64,000 nt of DNA from Apostichopus japonicus (lineage: Eukaryota; Echinodermata; Holothuroidea; Aspidochirotida; Stichopodidae), in the NCBI RefSeq assembly GCF_037975245.1, contig NC_092561.1, positions 13,453,001 through 13,517,000 on the forward strand. Reading direction: 5' to 3'. Both the position numbers and the translations under genes were made by a program. Below, piece by piece: positions 1-12,687 of the stretch (position 1 is its first letter; each line of letters begins with the position of its first letter). The notes below the pieces were generated by a model, which was not told where the DNA came from, made no database searches, and saw only the letters and a list, made by a program, of their open reading frames with translations.

Positions 1-560
1 GGAGAAGAAACAATACATGTCCTTTTTTTCAGGGAAACTTTGATGATACCTTCACTGGTAATTTAGCGATTTATGTCCTATTTATAACCCCCACCCCCCC
101 GCCCTCCTCCCTCCCAAAAAATGCTTTATAGATTTTCGTGTAGAGATTGGTAGGAGTTTATTAACACTACCAGTAACATATTGTCAACATCTTATGTACC
201 ATTCAATAACGACAAGTTTAATTATTTTTTATTATATCTATGGAAAGAAAACGAATGTTGTTTCTTGTTTTTCGGCGAGACATTTTGTTTGCTCGCTAAA
301 CCAAAGGAACTCGGTACACTGACAAACCAACTTCAGACTTGAACAATAAAACGTTACTGAAAACTGACAAGTTTGCTATATTTAACAAGAATACATCAAG
401 TCTCCATGCTGCGATAAAATCTGACAAAACCCTAATCTATTTCCTAAAAATAGGTAAAGAATCAAGTTGTTTAAGAACACCCTGGTGGAAATTTCTGTTG
501 AACTTTTGACCTGGTGTCAACTGGAATTTTCTATATGGAAAATGGCACAAATTTGAACTA
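1..560. other. Non-coding flank, nothing recognised
   Basis: AT-rich sequence with short C and A runs. No conserved reading frame or repeat relation to the rest of the window was seen. Confidence 0.4.
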
Positions 561-574
561 GGTTGAAATGGGTG

Positions 575-750
575 AACTTGGCTTCCCAAATGGTTCAACT
601 GTTTTACTGGATCCAACTGGTTCAACTATGTTTTACTGGGTCCAACTGGTTCAACTATGTTTTAATGTATCAACTATGTTTTACTGCGTTCAACTGGGTC
701 AACTATGTTTTGCTGGGTTAAACTGGGTGAACTATGTTTTACTGCTTATA
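575..750 (+). repeat. Short tandem repeat array, 22-26 bp unit
   Basis: About seven degenerate copies of a unit containing GTTCAACTATGTTTTACTGG. The unit carries no stop in one frame, so a small ORF runs through it, but it has no protein-like composition. The reverse complement of the same unit makes up the array at 1,405-1,735, so the two arrays face each other across about 650 bp. Confidence 0.8.
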
Positions 751-1404
751 GTTTTAAAAAACCTTTGAACTGGGATTTTCAACTGGTGTTATCTACACAA
801 TATAACACCACACTATAGAAAGCTTTTCTTTCTTTCTTTTTTACAGTAGATCTATACTGTACAAATGAAGCCTCGCTTGAAATAAGATTGATAGTTAAAT
901 GTTTATAATGTTCAGTGTAGGGCATCCTCACATTTGAGGCATGTACGTCTATGCTATATACTTCACTAATAACTTTCGAAAAGTATGTTATTATGCCAAT
1001 AGGACACTTCATGTTCGAAACAACAATCAAGGTAATTGCGTAAATTGTGATACATCTGTGAGCCTCTTTTGTTTATGACACCTTAAGAAACTGCCATTTA
1101 GTTTGCAAGTTGACGATTGCTTTCCTAAAATCACACAGCTAAATATAGGTGTTAATTCAAATCGCCGAACAAAGTATAACATAATTTGTTCAAATTAATC
1201 AAATAGTAAATATTTAATATTTTTAATCATTGCTGTACAAAAGTTTAATCGTTTTAACAAAACTGTGATAAATATGACAAAGAATTTTTTTACACCCCTC
1301 GTAATTTGGCTAATTTAGCATTTTCAATATATTAAGATACGGTTACTGCTTACGAACTTACATTATAATATTCTCGATATTTACGCCAAAAATAAAAGCA
1401 GTCA

Positions 1405-1735
1405 ACATAGTCCCAGTTGGGCCAGTGTGAAACCTAGTTCAACCCCAACAGGGCAAGTTCACCAGTCAACATAGTCCAAACCCAGTTGGGTCAGTGTGAA
1501 ACCTAGTTCAACCCCAACTGGGCAAGTTCACCAGTAAACATAGTTCAAACTCAGTTGGGCCTGTGCAAACCAGTGAAACGTAGTTAAATCCCAGCTGGGT
1601 CAGTTCACCAGCCAATAGTCCAAACCCAGTCGGGCCAGTGCAAAACCAATGAAACCTATATAGTTCAACCCCAACAGGGCAAGTTCACCAGTCAACATAG
1701 TTTAACCCAGTTGGGCTAGTGCAAACACCAGTGAA
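1405..1735 (-). repeat. Tandem array, inverted relative to the 575-750 array
   Basis: Units of roughly 35-75 bp built from CCAGTCAACATAGTCCAAAC, CCCAGTTGGGCCAGTG and AACCCCAACTGGGCAAGTTC. CCAGTnAACATAGTT is the reverse complement of the core of the array at 575-750. Paired inverted subterminal arrays are typical of fold-back or some MULE-like non-autonomous DNA transposons. No terminal inverted repeat or target duplication was found here. Confidence 0.75.
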
Positions 1736-2468
1736 TGGAAGGAAATGACACAATTACGCAAGCTACATCGGTAAGATTGAAAGATACTATTCAAGAGGTG
1801 ATGAACCTAACACAGGCTAGCTACGAACGTGATATTAAGTCCTTGGCCTAACGGTCGTAAACAAAACAGAGAGATTAAATTGGCGCAAGATCTATTGGGC
1901 AATGCTTGAAGTTTGTAGAATCTACAGACTTGTTCAAAAATCAGGCGAATTTCGTTAAGCTTAAAATATTTAACGTCAGACAACTCAATAAATAAAATGA
2001 TAACTAATATGAAAATTGAATAGAACGGTGTTAGTTTTAGTGAGCTTTTAGAGCAGTAAGCTGGAGAGGTCGAAGTTCAAATTTAGCAAACACACCTTGA
2101 GACTTTAAAGGATCTCATCGATACCACGTGCATCTCGGTGTATTTGCTTTAGTCGTCAGTATGCAATAGAATAATGAATGTGTGGCAGTACCGATAGCGT
2201 ATAGAATATACGTGCATACAAACAGATCATACATTAATCGAGGCCGGTAACAATCGGCTTCAATTATGGGACTGACTCTGCTTTTGATTCTCCATGCATG
2301 GGTCTGCTGTTTGTACTTGCAACTGTTATGCGGACATAAAAAAGCAAATCTTCCTGAATCACGCTGCTCTAACACATATGAATGTACTGTTTTGGTTTAA
2401 TCAAACTAAGACCTTATTGTAGATTGTAGAAATATCCTTCTTTCATATTTACTTTTGCTTTCATTTAG

Positions 2469-4085
2469 CTCCTATCATCGGCTCCCTTGCTAGATATTTT
2501 TCATACCGACAATTGGGAATAGCTGGTGGAAGTCTTGTTGGAGGAGGTTTCATCTGTTCAGGGTTGTTTTCAAATCACGGCTTGCATTTCCTGGGTTTTT
2601 CTGTTATATCAGGTAAATCATTTATTTTGATGAACAATGTTATAATTATTTAAAGTATGTTGTTATCAGAATTGTCAATTAAAATGCCAAATGTTCATTA
2701 ATGCCAAATGTTAATGTCAATAACTGATTCTTTGCTCCTTCCATCAAGGTTTAGGCTTTGGTTTCTTATTCCTACCAGCTGTTCTCTGTTTACGTGAGCA
2801 GGCGCCGGATCACTTCGCTAGTTTGATGCCTTTTGCGACTTTGGGGGGGGGGGGGGATATTGTGGCGTTGTTTTACTACCGATTATCATCGAGGTTTTAC
2901 TAGAGAATTATGGTCTTCGGGGCGCCTTCTGTCTTTTTGGTGCATTGTCTTGGAACACGATACCACGTGGTCTTCTTCTTGTCAATGGAAAAGGAAGACA
3001 GTATGAAAACCTTAGCAATTCCGTTGATAAATCAGAACCAAGTCAAGAGGTCGAGGCGTTCGATAAGGACAGTCATAACTTCACAAATTTAAAGTATGGA
3101 TTACTAACTTTGATGAAATACTTCCGATTTTTCGCAATTATTCTCAAGGAACATTTGTCATTGTTCTTGGATCTAACCTTCACATTATTCTTCATCACAG
3201 CTAACACAAGAAGATTCCCAAGCGATACTTGGACTTTATTTTTAATACCGTACAACCAAGAACTTGGAATGACCAAAAGTAATGCTGTCTTTATTTCAGT
3301 AGTTGGAGGTTTTGGCGGTATTGTTGAAAGATTCGTTGCAGCCGCTTCGTTTAAACTGACGAAAATAATTTCACCTTTGACCTTATTTGCGTTATGTTAT
3401 TGTCTCAATGCGATCATATTCGCCTCCTTCTCGCTGTGGAATAACCCTATATTTTTTACTTTTTGCGGATTTTCGAGTGCTCTCCTGCTCTCTTTCTTGG
3501 CTGGTACAACATCGGGAATCCTACATCAACTCAGTTCACCTGAAACTTTCCGGCCAGCATTCGGTTTATTGCATTTTGGCTGTGGCATATTTTCTATTTT
3601 TGCGGGCATTCTCTCTGGTACGTATTTTTCATTTAAGATTAAAATATCATCTTTCTATTTTGTTTATTTTTAATGAGAACTTCTGTCGTTTTTAATAACT
3701 CATACTAGTCTTTCCAAGTCGTGTATGTGATAGATCTGTGTGTATGGAACACAACGTTTTGTCAACTTTTAATTATTTAAGTATGATTTAATTATGATTT
3801 TCAGTGTGTGGTCTGATTTCTTTTATGATCAATGGAGCAACCTACTGTCAGATTCTTCATTATTTAATCCAAGATGGTGTTTTAACTGTGAGTTTATTTT
3901 AAACTGTCCTTAACTGTATTGTTTTGTATTTTTTCTTACCCTCTATAGGTAAATCATACGACGTCTTCGGATCGTTCGCAGTAATGTTTGAAGTGAATGC
4001 TCTCATAAATGCCGTTAGTTGTGTGTTGGTGGTGGTTATCATCGTCTTACGGAAGCTTAACTATAAAAATACGATACAAAATTAA
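2469..4085 (+). CDS. SLC16: Monocarboxylate-transporter-like protein (SLC16/MCT), 3' exons, frame broken
   Basis: Probable plasma-membrane transporter of the major facilitator superfamily, SLC16 branch. Exons: 2469-2612 (reads PIIGSLARYFSYRQLGIAGG, a loop plus a membrane helix), 2749-3617 (GLGFGFLFLPA; then ENYGLRGAFCLFGALSWNT, a hydrophilic central loop, and helices of the second half), 3805-3887 (tentative) and 3949-4085 (KSYDVFGSFAVMFEVNALI to the stop). Except where the frame breaks, they join at GT-AG sites in compatible phase. Exon 2749-3617 is interrupted: a 14-G run at 2843-2856 puts the two halves in different frames, and 12 or 15 G would restore them. Exon 3805-3887 (83 nt) also fails to match the phase of the next exon by one base. 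The first helices and the start codon were not found, so the 5' end lies upstream or in unrecognised exons. Substrate cannot be told. The family call is firm, the gene's integrity is not. Confidence 0.8.
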
Positions 4086-5085
4086 TTATATGTAATAGGA
4101 TGGAAAGACCGCGATCATACTGGCACGTTGGTGATTTGGAACAAAAGTCACGGTAAAATCACGATCATGTATCATAAAATATCTAGATAATGAATACTAA
4201 CCATGTTCGGACAAAGCTTTGAGGCAAAACGACACACTCAGGCCACTACTCGTGCTAACATCTCATCATTTGATGACTCTGACTGTATGCAGACATGCAT
4301 GAACTTTTTGCACTCTTACTTCATAAGATCTGTTATCCTGCATAAACTATTTTCCACTTTTCAACATTAACATTAAACTTAGACCTGCATGCATAGACTA
4401 ATAAGGAAGTATTAATCAAAAGTAAGTGTGTGTGGGGCAAAACGGGGGTGCTTTTTCACGGCATTTTCCAGGAACAACTAAAGCACGATCTGAGTGGAGC
4501 ACTAAAATAATACTAGCAAGAAAAATGTTGTCATGTGTCTCTCGGATGCCGGAAATGGCACTTTGCAGACATTAAAAGTTGCATAAAACACTCCACTTGC
4601 TCGAGTCATTAGAGAAGAAAAAGGTTCAAAGGTTCATAAGTCAGGAGTATAGTACTTACTACTCTGGTCGCCACAACATGTCTTTGTTGTGAAAAGTACA
4701 CCTACTCTTTCGAGAAGAAAAAAGAATCAAATTCATCAAAGTCGAACGCACAATGTATGTATGAATAAGTACAAATGATCAGACTTTTTGCCGTACAACG
4801 CAAAGCGCCCTCACATTTTTTCAAGCCTTCACTTTTTAAACACACGGTGATACACTGTGTCAGCATTAGTTCAATTTCTATGGTTAGGCTTCAGCCTATG
4901 TCGAATTAGTCACCTAACATCCTTTACGCGAGACTTAAAGCGATTTTACTGTTTAATTGGAGATACATATATACTATACTTCTTATATTACCTTACGATC
5001 ATCATCATGCCTGAAACAAAATAAAAATCACCAGATGCGCTGCAATATGAATTGATGAACTGGTTCTCAAGGTACCAACAGAAAA
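4086..5085. other. Intergenic, no gene seen
   Basis: AT-rich sequence downstream of the transporter stop. No conserved ORF or recognisable repeat was seen. Confidence 0.4.
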
Positions 5086-5089
5086 TGGA

Positions 5090-5700
5090 GATTTTAAAGC
5101 CTTACTGCAGAACTGTTTCGATAAGGCAGTAATGAGATAATAAGAAAAGAGTTCTGAAAAAAAAGAAGGGCAAGAAGCAAAAATTTCGAACTGGAAAACC
5201 AGTTGGAAGACAAAGTAAACGAAATGAAGTCTTTTAAAGAGTAGTATCGAGCAACTGATTCTGAGATTGAGAATAAAGTGGAAAAAATAAACGATCTTGA
5301 GCAATACTCTCGAATAAACTGTGCACGTCTGCTCGGCATCAAGAACAAGAGGAATGAAAACCCGGCCGACTCGGTAGTTAATCTAGCCAAAGAACACCTT
5401 GGCATGGATGAACCTTCAGACGTTATTAATTTTGCTCACAGGGTGGGAGCCAGCAGCGAAGACTCTACCCGGAACTTAATAGTTAAATTCAAAACTACCT
5501 TACAGCGATAGAAACTCGTTTACTAAAAATAGACGTAAACTCAAAGGAAGGCATCGTAGTACTTTAACCAACAGCTCCTCAGGGCCACAAAAAAATCACA
5601 TCTCATTGAAAAGCGGCTAGACCAAAACTAGAAAGGTGTAGGTAAGAACGCCCTTCTAAAGAAGGCGAAAAATATCAGGGATCTCGAAGACTAAGCTCAT
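5090..5700 (+). pseudogene. LINE ORF1 relic (L1-type RNA-binding domain)
   Basis: The frame 5278-5511 reads NDLEQYSRINCARLLGI, then HRVGASSEDSTRNLIVKF. This is the usual pattern of L1-type ORF1 proteins: a coiled coil ending in DLEQYSRRN, followed by an RRM-like domain with IxxxHRxG and a terminal IIVKF strand. Upstream (about 5090-5277) the same strand codes for a charged coiled-coil-like segment broken by stops. Downstream, shifted frames read KRLDQN and LKKAKNIRDLED. Several stops and frame changes show a dead fragment. No reverse transcriptase was found next to it. Confidence 0.75.
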
Positions 5701-5709
5701 AAATATGTA

Positions 5710-7130
5710 TATATACTTCGCTTTAATGGAATCCGAGGAGTCTCCTTTCCAACGTCGCAGCCTAACGTAACTCATTTGTTAACGTTCATGCGATTGCACA
5801 GCTAGTGTATTTCAATGGACCTAGCTAATTTCATACATGTTTTGCATTTCAAATTTATAGCATGCCTTTACCAGGGAGCGTTTCTCTGTCAATCTGTGTT
5901 TACTAAGTACTTACAATCATGTGTTTTATAATCCAGAGGGTTAATTATTAATTTTAAATTTACCGTAAAGGCCCGTTATCGTAGTTTTATTTTGTCTACG
6001 AAACTCTTATCACTTGTCAGTGACAAAGGGATAGAAAATTCGTTAGTAGCATCTTGGAGCACGTCGTACGACCTTCCGTGTTTGGAGAGTTTGCCTACTG
6101 TGTAGCGAGACTGCCAGTTTTATTTATTTCACATTTATTTCACATTGAAGGGTATACTCAGTTAGCGTAAAGCTAATCTCCCCCAGGGGAATTTCCCAAT
6201 TTGCTAACAGCCGACTCGCATCTGCTACTGCAACACAGATTGCCATGAACATTTACTTAGGTCATGCTTGAACGCATTTACATCTAATTTATTTATCACC
6301 TGATAGTCATAGTGTTGGTTGGTGTGAGGCAGCATGTTTACAAGTGAAATATATCGGATAATGGACACTCAAGTTAATTTTTGGAACTTCAGTATTGACA
6401 ATTCGACTGTTTTTTAGTCTTATAAATATGATCAATTAATGTGCACGGTATATTAGTTTCCCTAGTTGCTACCTTTCTAACTTGCTTCAAGTTGTACGTC
6501 TCCATGTCATGCATCCACTTTTTGTTTCTACCACCTAATAGATTGTTGTTAAAGTCCCCAATAATATCTAATTGGGGAAAAAGAATGACATGGGGCAGCT
6601 AGAATTTCATGAAAATGATCATTCCACTCGGCTGTTGAATCAGGTGGGCGGTACACTACACCCAGCATCTTTTTTTTTAAATATGAGGTATAATATTTTC
6701 ACCCAAATCTTTTCAATTCTATTTGTTTCAAATTTGGGAATGTCGAACAAAGCTGGTATTGTTTTTTTTTTAATATAAATACAGCAACCTCTCCTCTTCT
6801 TTCTTCCTATCATTACGAATACATTGTAACCAGGTGTGCATACTTCATAATCCTGAAAAAAATGTTTCGTACAAAGCAAATATTATTAATGATTTCGTAC
6901 CAACATATATAATAGTCTGTAGTTGATCCACCTATGGTAAAAGGTGATGAATGTTCCAAAATCCCGAATTTGTTGAATTTTATTTAACACGTAGTTAAAA
7001 CACTTACATCAATGTGTGTACTATTCTTATGTTTATTATGGAATACTTTGTGTGATTCATTATGGGTGTCGTCATGGGTAATCACAGGACAGCGTTTGTA
7101 TGTAGCTGCACCCTCATCTTGGCCAACAAC
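5710..7130. other. Intergenic, no gene seen
   Basis: AT-rich, with short A and T runs. Small ORFs here have no recognisable protein character. Confidence 0.35.
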
Positions 7131-7149
7131 ACAATACATGTGTTTGTTG

Positions 7150-7537
7150 TAAAAGCATGACCTTTTCTTATGTCCTTGACGTCCACGTGATTTACACTGA
7201 ATTGGTTGGTCAAAACGACATCTTTCTGAGTTGTGATTTTCTCCACAGTTATATCAACCCCTCTCGTATTTGCCCTACGGTCCTCTGTAGAAATGATGGT
7301 TGGAAGTATTTTTACGCCGATTTTTCTGGTGTGGGTTCTACCTTCTGTAATCTAGATGGTCAGGTGGTCCTGGGGGTCACGGAGGTAACGATCACGGTTG
7401 CTACGATGTTGAGGACGGTGTGTGTTGGTAAACTGCCTGTAGCTTGGCTCTGGTCTAGACCTGCATAGCCACGGGAGTACAGTTGACCGGTCGATGAGCG
7501 CAGTGGCGCCCTCCTCATTTTGTGTTGTTTCTTTCAT
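7150..7537 (-). pseudogene. Retroelement zinc-knuckle (gag/ORF1-like) relic
   Basis: Read on the minus strand, 7,256 down to 7,150 gives YNCGENHNSERC, then CKSRGRQGHKKRSC. This is two CCHC zinc knuckles in which the first Cys codon of knuckle 1 is now TGA and the second Cys of knuckle 2 is Arg. Upstream (7,537-7,260) the strand codes for a basic stretch (RPQHRSNRDRYLRDP), as is common before such knuckles. The pattern of paired knuckles with CRF between them resembles retrotransposon ORF1/gag proteins. The exact clade cannot be named from this piece. Confidence 0.55.
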
Positions 7538-7779
7538 TTTACCCCAACGCTCCCATAGGGAAGATGATATATTATAGTTCGCTGGTCAGTTAAGCCTACT
7601 GCGATATCTCAATTGCCACATCACCGGTAGTCGTCATCATAATAAATTTCCTGAGTAGAGAGTCTCGGGAGGTTACCAATGTAAAAAGCTGTCAATCTGC
7701 GTGTGGGGGTGGGGGGGGGGGGGTGAGAGTGCGTGCGTGTGTTACTGTAAATGCATCGCGAACTCCTCCCAGACATTAA

Positions 7780-8560
7780 GTCCAAAAAAAAATCAAACTT
7801 GGTAGGAAGGTGTCTGACCATGCAAAGTCTCGACTACATGACTGATGACGTCATAGGGCAGAGGTCAAAGGTCAAGTAACCTAACATTGGTTTTTAGCCA
7901 TTTTCTTCTTGTCAGCCTGTAGGAAAAGTAATTAAACCACACGACAGGTAGAGAATGATGAGACAAATATTAAAATATGATAAATGTGTGTGTTTAGGGT
8001 AGAGGTAAAGCCCAATTGAGGTCCAAATGGTCTAAATTGTACGAAAAAGTGTGTTGCAAGTTCCTCTTAGATCGTTATTTCGATCAAGCTCAAACTTGGT
8101 GGGTAAGTGCTTGACCATGTAAACTCGTTCTTGCGTGATTGGTGACGTCCATAATTCAAAGGTCAAGAAATCTAAATGTTGTTTACTAGCCATTTCTTCT
8201 TGTCAACATGCAGGAAAAAAGTCAAGCACGATATGTAGAGAGTGCTTAGACGAATTTCAAAATAGGACAGATTCTAGGTTTCTACGGTCGTAGTCAAAGC
8301 TCAATTGAGGTCAAAAGTCAAATGATCTAAGTGGTGCATGAATGAGTATCGCAAGTCCCACCAAGTTTAAACTTGGTTGGAAGGTGCATGACCATATAAG
8401 CTTGTGTCTGCGTGATTGATGGAGTAAAATGTCTAACGTTATAGGTTAAAGGAAGAAAAGCCCAAACATGTTTAGTCATTTCCACTTGTCAACATGTAGG
8501 GAAAAGCCAGACGATATGTTAAGAATAATCAGACAAATACTAGAATGTTTCGTTTTGGAT
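7780..8560 (+). repeat. ~280-300-bp tandem repeat with AGGTCA motifs
   Basis: About 2.6 diverged copies. Each contains AAACTTGGTNGG, GACCATGTAAAC, AAAGGTCAAG, TTCTTCTTGTCAACATG and CACGATATGTAGAGA in the same order. Starts of the AAACTTGG block are near 7,795, 8,092 and 8,371. The first copy carries a perfect AGGTCAAAGGTCA at 7,862-7,874. Related single copies occur near 17.7, 20.5, 33.2 and 35.9 kb. Confidence 0.8.
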
Positions 8561-8569
8561 GTTGAGGGC

Positions 8570-9030
8570 TAGCTTGAAAGGACAATGTTGATCAGAGGTG
8601 AAATTAGCCCAAATATAATGCCTTGAATAAAACAACAGTGATGGTTAGGTGTTTAATACTTAACTTTAAACTAAACGATTCCAGCCTAACTATTCGAGCC
8701 TATAACAAAGATGACAACCAGATGCATTTACAGGTAACCCTACAGCCGCTACCGTCATGGAGGAGATAGGATGAGATGCGCAACTCTATGGATGCCTCTT
8801 TTGTTTCATTGGGCCTGGTCCCAGTGGGAGAGAAATCAAGACAAACAAATATGATTGGTTAGTTTACACTATTATAAAAAACATACATTTACTTATTTTG
8901 ACGATCGACGCTTGTTTGTCTAGACCCGAGCTGTTCATCCCTTATCCTAGCTAATGAAGGAGATAAAACACGAATAAACTTTCACAAACGAGCTACAGGA
9001 GAAACATAACAACGAAAGCTTTGATTATTT
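8570..9030. other. Intergenic, no gene seen
   Basis: No feature recognised between the tandem repeat and the promoter-like block. Confidence 0.35.
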
Positions 9031-9036
9031 CGTAGA

Positions 9037-9126
9037 TCACGTGATACCCAAAAATCGCCGTTTTTTCCGGGTATAAACCAAGCGAGGATTTACCAAGCTC
9101 GTAATGAGGACAACGCAAAAGCGCTG
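9037..9126 (+). promoter_or_regulatory. Possible promoter with E-box, TATA box and a donor-bearing leader
   Basis: A palindromic CACGTG E-box lies at 9,038-9,043, a TATAAA at about 9,072-9,077, and a GTAAGT splice donor at about 9,126 after a short leader containing ATG. This spacing would suit a promoter plus first exon of a plus-strand gene. NSA2 is the next plus-strand gene, and E-boxes are common at ribosome-biogenesis genes, but the leader does not encode the conserved NSA2 N-terminus. Weak call, from motif order alone. Confidence 0.25.
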
Positions 9127-10106
9127 TAAGTTCGTGTCTGTACTATTTTCTATTGAACAAGATTTTGGTCTTTAGGGTTTGTACCACTGACTGCGTCAAA
9201 TTTCATAAAACAAATTCGTATGTAGTCTTTCAATAAATTCATTGACCAATGTGTCGTTGAGCTGATAGTCCCTAGTAAACAGGTTGACGATTCGCGACAT
9301 CGACAGACCTCTTACTCTGTGTAAAAGAAAGTATAAGCAGTATTGACTGCACACTGCTGAGAATAATCCTTGTATCTGCTTCCCATTTACTTTCAGATGT
9401 GACTTTGAAACATGTCATCTTCAAAATGGTCCAAATTCTGATGCACGTGATTCGAGAGGACGTCTAAATGAGTAAAATCAATTCTTACTCCTAATCTTTA
9501 GGGAAAATCGCCACTCAATGACTACCCGGTTCACGTTTCATATCGGTGTTTGCTATGATCAAGCACCAGGGTAGTTTTAAGGGTCGAAACATAAAGGACG
9601 CAACGAGGTATCTGACTCGATGATCCTCAATAATTGTAATGTGGGTGACAGAAAGAGGATAAAAAGTCTCTGAATACGTTACACGTTTTTTCCACTTCAG
9701 CGTATACAACGACCCTCACACTTCTGGTCAAGGCATGTTCGAATAGCATTTCAAGGCGCACAACTATGGTGACTACCCAGCTGAAGCGCCCTTCCCTCAA
9801 ATCTTAAATAGCCCCCTCAAACAGGTAAAACTGCCCTAACTGACGACTGGGGTGGAAAGTTGTACCACTACAATTTCAATAAATGCGAGTTAATTACGCC
9901 GCTAAAGTCTTTCCACATTTTTTATTTAAAGGTGCGATTGAATCTTTCCTCGACCAATGCTTTTGTTCGTTATTCGTTGTAAAAATAGTGAGTACGTTTA
10001 TATTTAAAAAAAGTCTTAACTTGATTATTAAACATTCCCACCTCATTCAGTATGAATTTGGGCCTCCGACCGACAGAGAAGATGCGTTTCATGGCATTCA
10101 GTATAG

Positions 10107-12687
10107 TTCAAATCTCCTCCCTTGTGGAAACAAACTATTCATGTAACAGCGTATAATATGCTGTGAAATATGGGTAAATTTCTATATAACAAGTGTAAAC
10201 ATATGTAACATATTAATACACAATAACCTTATTATTTTATAGTCCGAGGAATCTCATTCCTTTGTGATCTCAAGCATTAAGCACATCATTGATCCAGTGT
10301 TGCATTTATATGCTAATGGCTATGTGAAATTGGGCAATTTGCTATACGAGTGCAAACATGTGTTTGACAGTTTTTTACACTTAACCTTAGCGTGTTTTGT
10401 ACTGGCCAAAGTTCAGAACCATTAAAACTTCTGCACAGACTTAAAAGTACTCAATTATTCTCTGCTATCACTAACATGGATCATCAACATAGGATTGATA
10501 CTCACCTCTCCTTTATCCAGTTTTAAGGACTTTGAAAACTTCATTTTCTGACACCCCTCTGACCTTTGGAATTGGAACATCCCACTTGCCAGCCTTCTCT
10601 TTCCTCTTCTGTTTGATCATGTTAGAGAGGACCTTGGCTCGGCTCTGGCCCTCTTTGTCCAATAAGCTGGCACAGCTCCCTCTGTAATTCATCATTGTCC
10701 TTCTTCTTAGACTCACAATAGGGATAGTAGTGTGTGCTGTACTGTGACTAACAATGGAGATTGTAGTGTGTACTGGTGTCAGGACATTACTTCACATGAG
10801 GAAACTAAACAGCAAAAAGTTGGAATAGAGTATAGGTAGTTGTTCCTTTTTACCTTCTCGGGGTAACTTACAAAACCATCCCTTTGAAATAATCATTTTT
10901 TTGTGGTAATATACCAAACAGTCCCTTTAAAATAATCATTCCTTGGTCTAACTTACGTTTTCTTCATCTGTATCTTCTCAGCATGACGTTGCTTGTGGTA
11001 CAGTTTGGCCCTGAAAGACGACAAAATGGTAATGCAATCATGGATGCCTTTGTAAAGCGGTTTATCAAAGACAGATTAATCTTTGATGCATAGTTCTCAA
11101 TCCCTATTAAAGCCTTGATTGCAGATGTAACAATTAGAAGCAAACGCCATTCAGTTACCTTACTGGACTGACTCGCTTACATTTCAAATTATACATTTTT
11201 TCCAGGCACATTGTAACTATTCCAACAGAGCTATACATTTTTCAAACTCCATGAAATCATCCATAACTCCCTATTGCTGAATCAATAGATGTTGGTTTGG
11301 AGCCAAAATTCCATTACTTGGGTTTCTTGTAATTACTATGATTAATTAAACAATCTCAACTAAGTACTCAGAAATTTCTCTATTTTATTTATTCAGTGAA
11401 TTATCAACCGCATACCAAAGAAAACGGAACTGCGTACAACAGTTAGTATATACAAGTGAACAAGTTGAGATATTGTTATATAATATATTATATTGGTATA
11501 TTGATATATTGTTATAAATTTACTTGATTCCAGTCAGCATCCTGGCTTTATGTGATCTCTTGTGAGGCTCCCTTGCTTCCCTCTTTCGTCTAAGGAGTAG
11601 AAAAAGAAAAATATTGACACATTGGAGAGGTAATTGATATTGCAAAGTTCTACTTCAGTGAGAGAAAGGTGTGTGCGTGTTTACATACTTTATTCATGAT
11701 CTATAAAGTATATCACAACATCCAATACATACAGTGATTTGAGGCTGAGAGAATTGAAACAACAGGAAAGGTCTTTCATGCTGCTGAGTTCATCCACAGA
11801 CCTATTTTATCCTGTTGAGAAAAGTGTCTTTCCTTTCATCTCTACAGTGTAGAATACTGTAGTATTATGGTTGCAAGATATGATAACATATCCATGATTT
11901 AACTTAAACATCCATTTAATTAAGTTACATGAGGCTGACAAGGTCGGCAAATCAAAAAGTTTCCCAAGTTGAGGGTTTTTATGATCTATAGGATTTGAAA
12001 GTTTCCCAGGCTGACCAGTGGTCTTTATCCATAGGAGTTGATGTCTCTATTATGCTGTCAATCAATCTTCTAGACTAATCAAAACATTTCTTGTGTAAAG
12101 TAGTTCACAAAGTTCTGCAATGTCTAATATTTTGGAACAAGCATAAATTTACTAATGAACAGTGCTGGGAACAAAATGGGAAAATGCTTCATAAATCCTT
12201 AATGCAACATAAATGCACTTTTGTGTAGAATTGCAGTTTTGTGTACAAATCTTTGTATTTTCAGTGCTTCAATGGAAGTTACACACAGGGTTCATTGCAG
12301 TTTCTGACCCCTGGTTTGCGAGACTTTGGCAGAATGACGACTTCTCTTGCAATAGTTTCTGCCATTTGATAAATGCAACTTTACGACAGGGTGGTTTTTG
12401 AAGGACAACAAGAGGATATAGATGATTGACAGCCAAAATGAGTTAAAGATTCATTTACAGGAAGGATCACCTTCAGCATTACTTGTATATTGACTTCTAA
12501 AATTACTGACATTTTACTGCATGTTTAAAATTGAAACATCAATTCTGGTTAACTTTCTTATCAAATATTACTACTCCTTGTTTCGTGTTGGTCAATGGGT
12601 TTAAATAGACAAAGAACACAGACCACAGTATGAACGTAATATTTGTCCCCTCCCGATTACAGGTTCGAGCCCTGGCCAGATCATTAC
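10107..12687 (-). repeat. Left arm of a 5.26-kb perfect-axis palindrome
   Basis: Reverse-complement copy of 12,688-15,362. Matching landmarks sum to 25,375 all the way from the axis (12,687/12,688) to about 10,957/14,418, so there is no net length difference over the inner 1.7 kb. Further out the sum is 25,469 because the left arm lacks 94 bp. Scattered base differences are visible, for example around 12,040 against 13,335 and 12,460 against 12,920. Similarity stops at 10,107 and at 15,362. Confidence 0.95.
10506..11589 (-). pseudogene. NSA2: Decayed NSA2 copy in the left palindrome arm
   Basis: Minus-strand mirror of three NSA2 exons: 11524-11589 ([20 protein letters not shown]), 10957-11010 ([17 protein letters not shown]) and 10506-10710 ([20 protein letters not shown] onward). 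Against the right arm, the third exon has lost 90 bp, including its start (IKMHEERK) and acceptor region, plus 4 bp before LLDKEG. It also has TAA (10,513-10,515) where the right arm has a Lys codon in TGKRR. The copy has no downstream NSA2 exons: the four exons that follow in the intact gene have no counterpart to its left. It is a dead partial copy. Confidence 0.9.

Noticed and set aside
9515-10146. Search for the missing NSA2 first exon left of the palindrome
   Set aside because: No segment resembling the conserved NSA2 N-terminus was found in either orientation.
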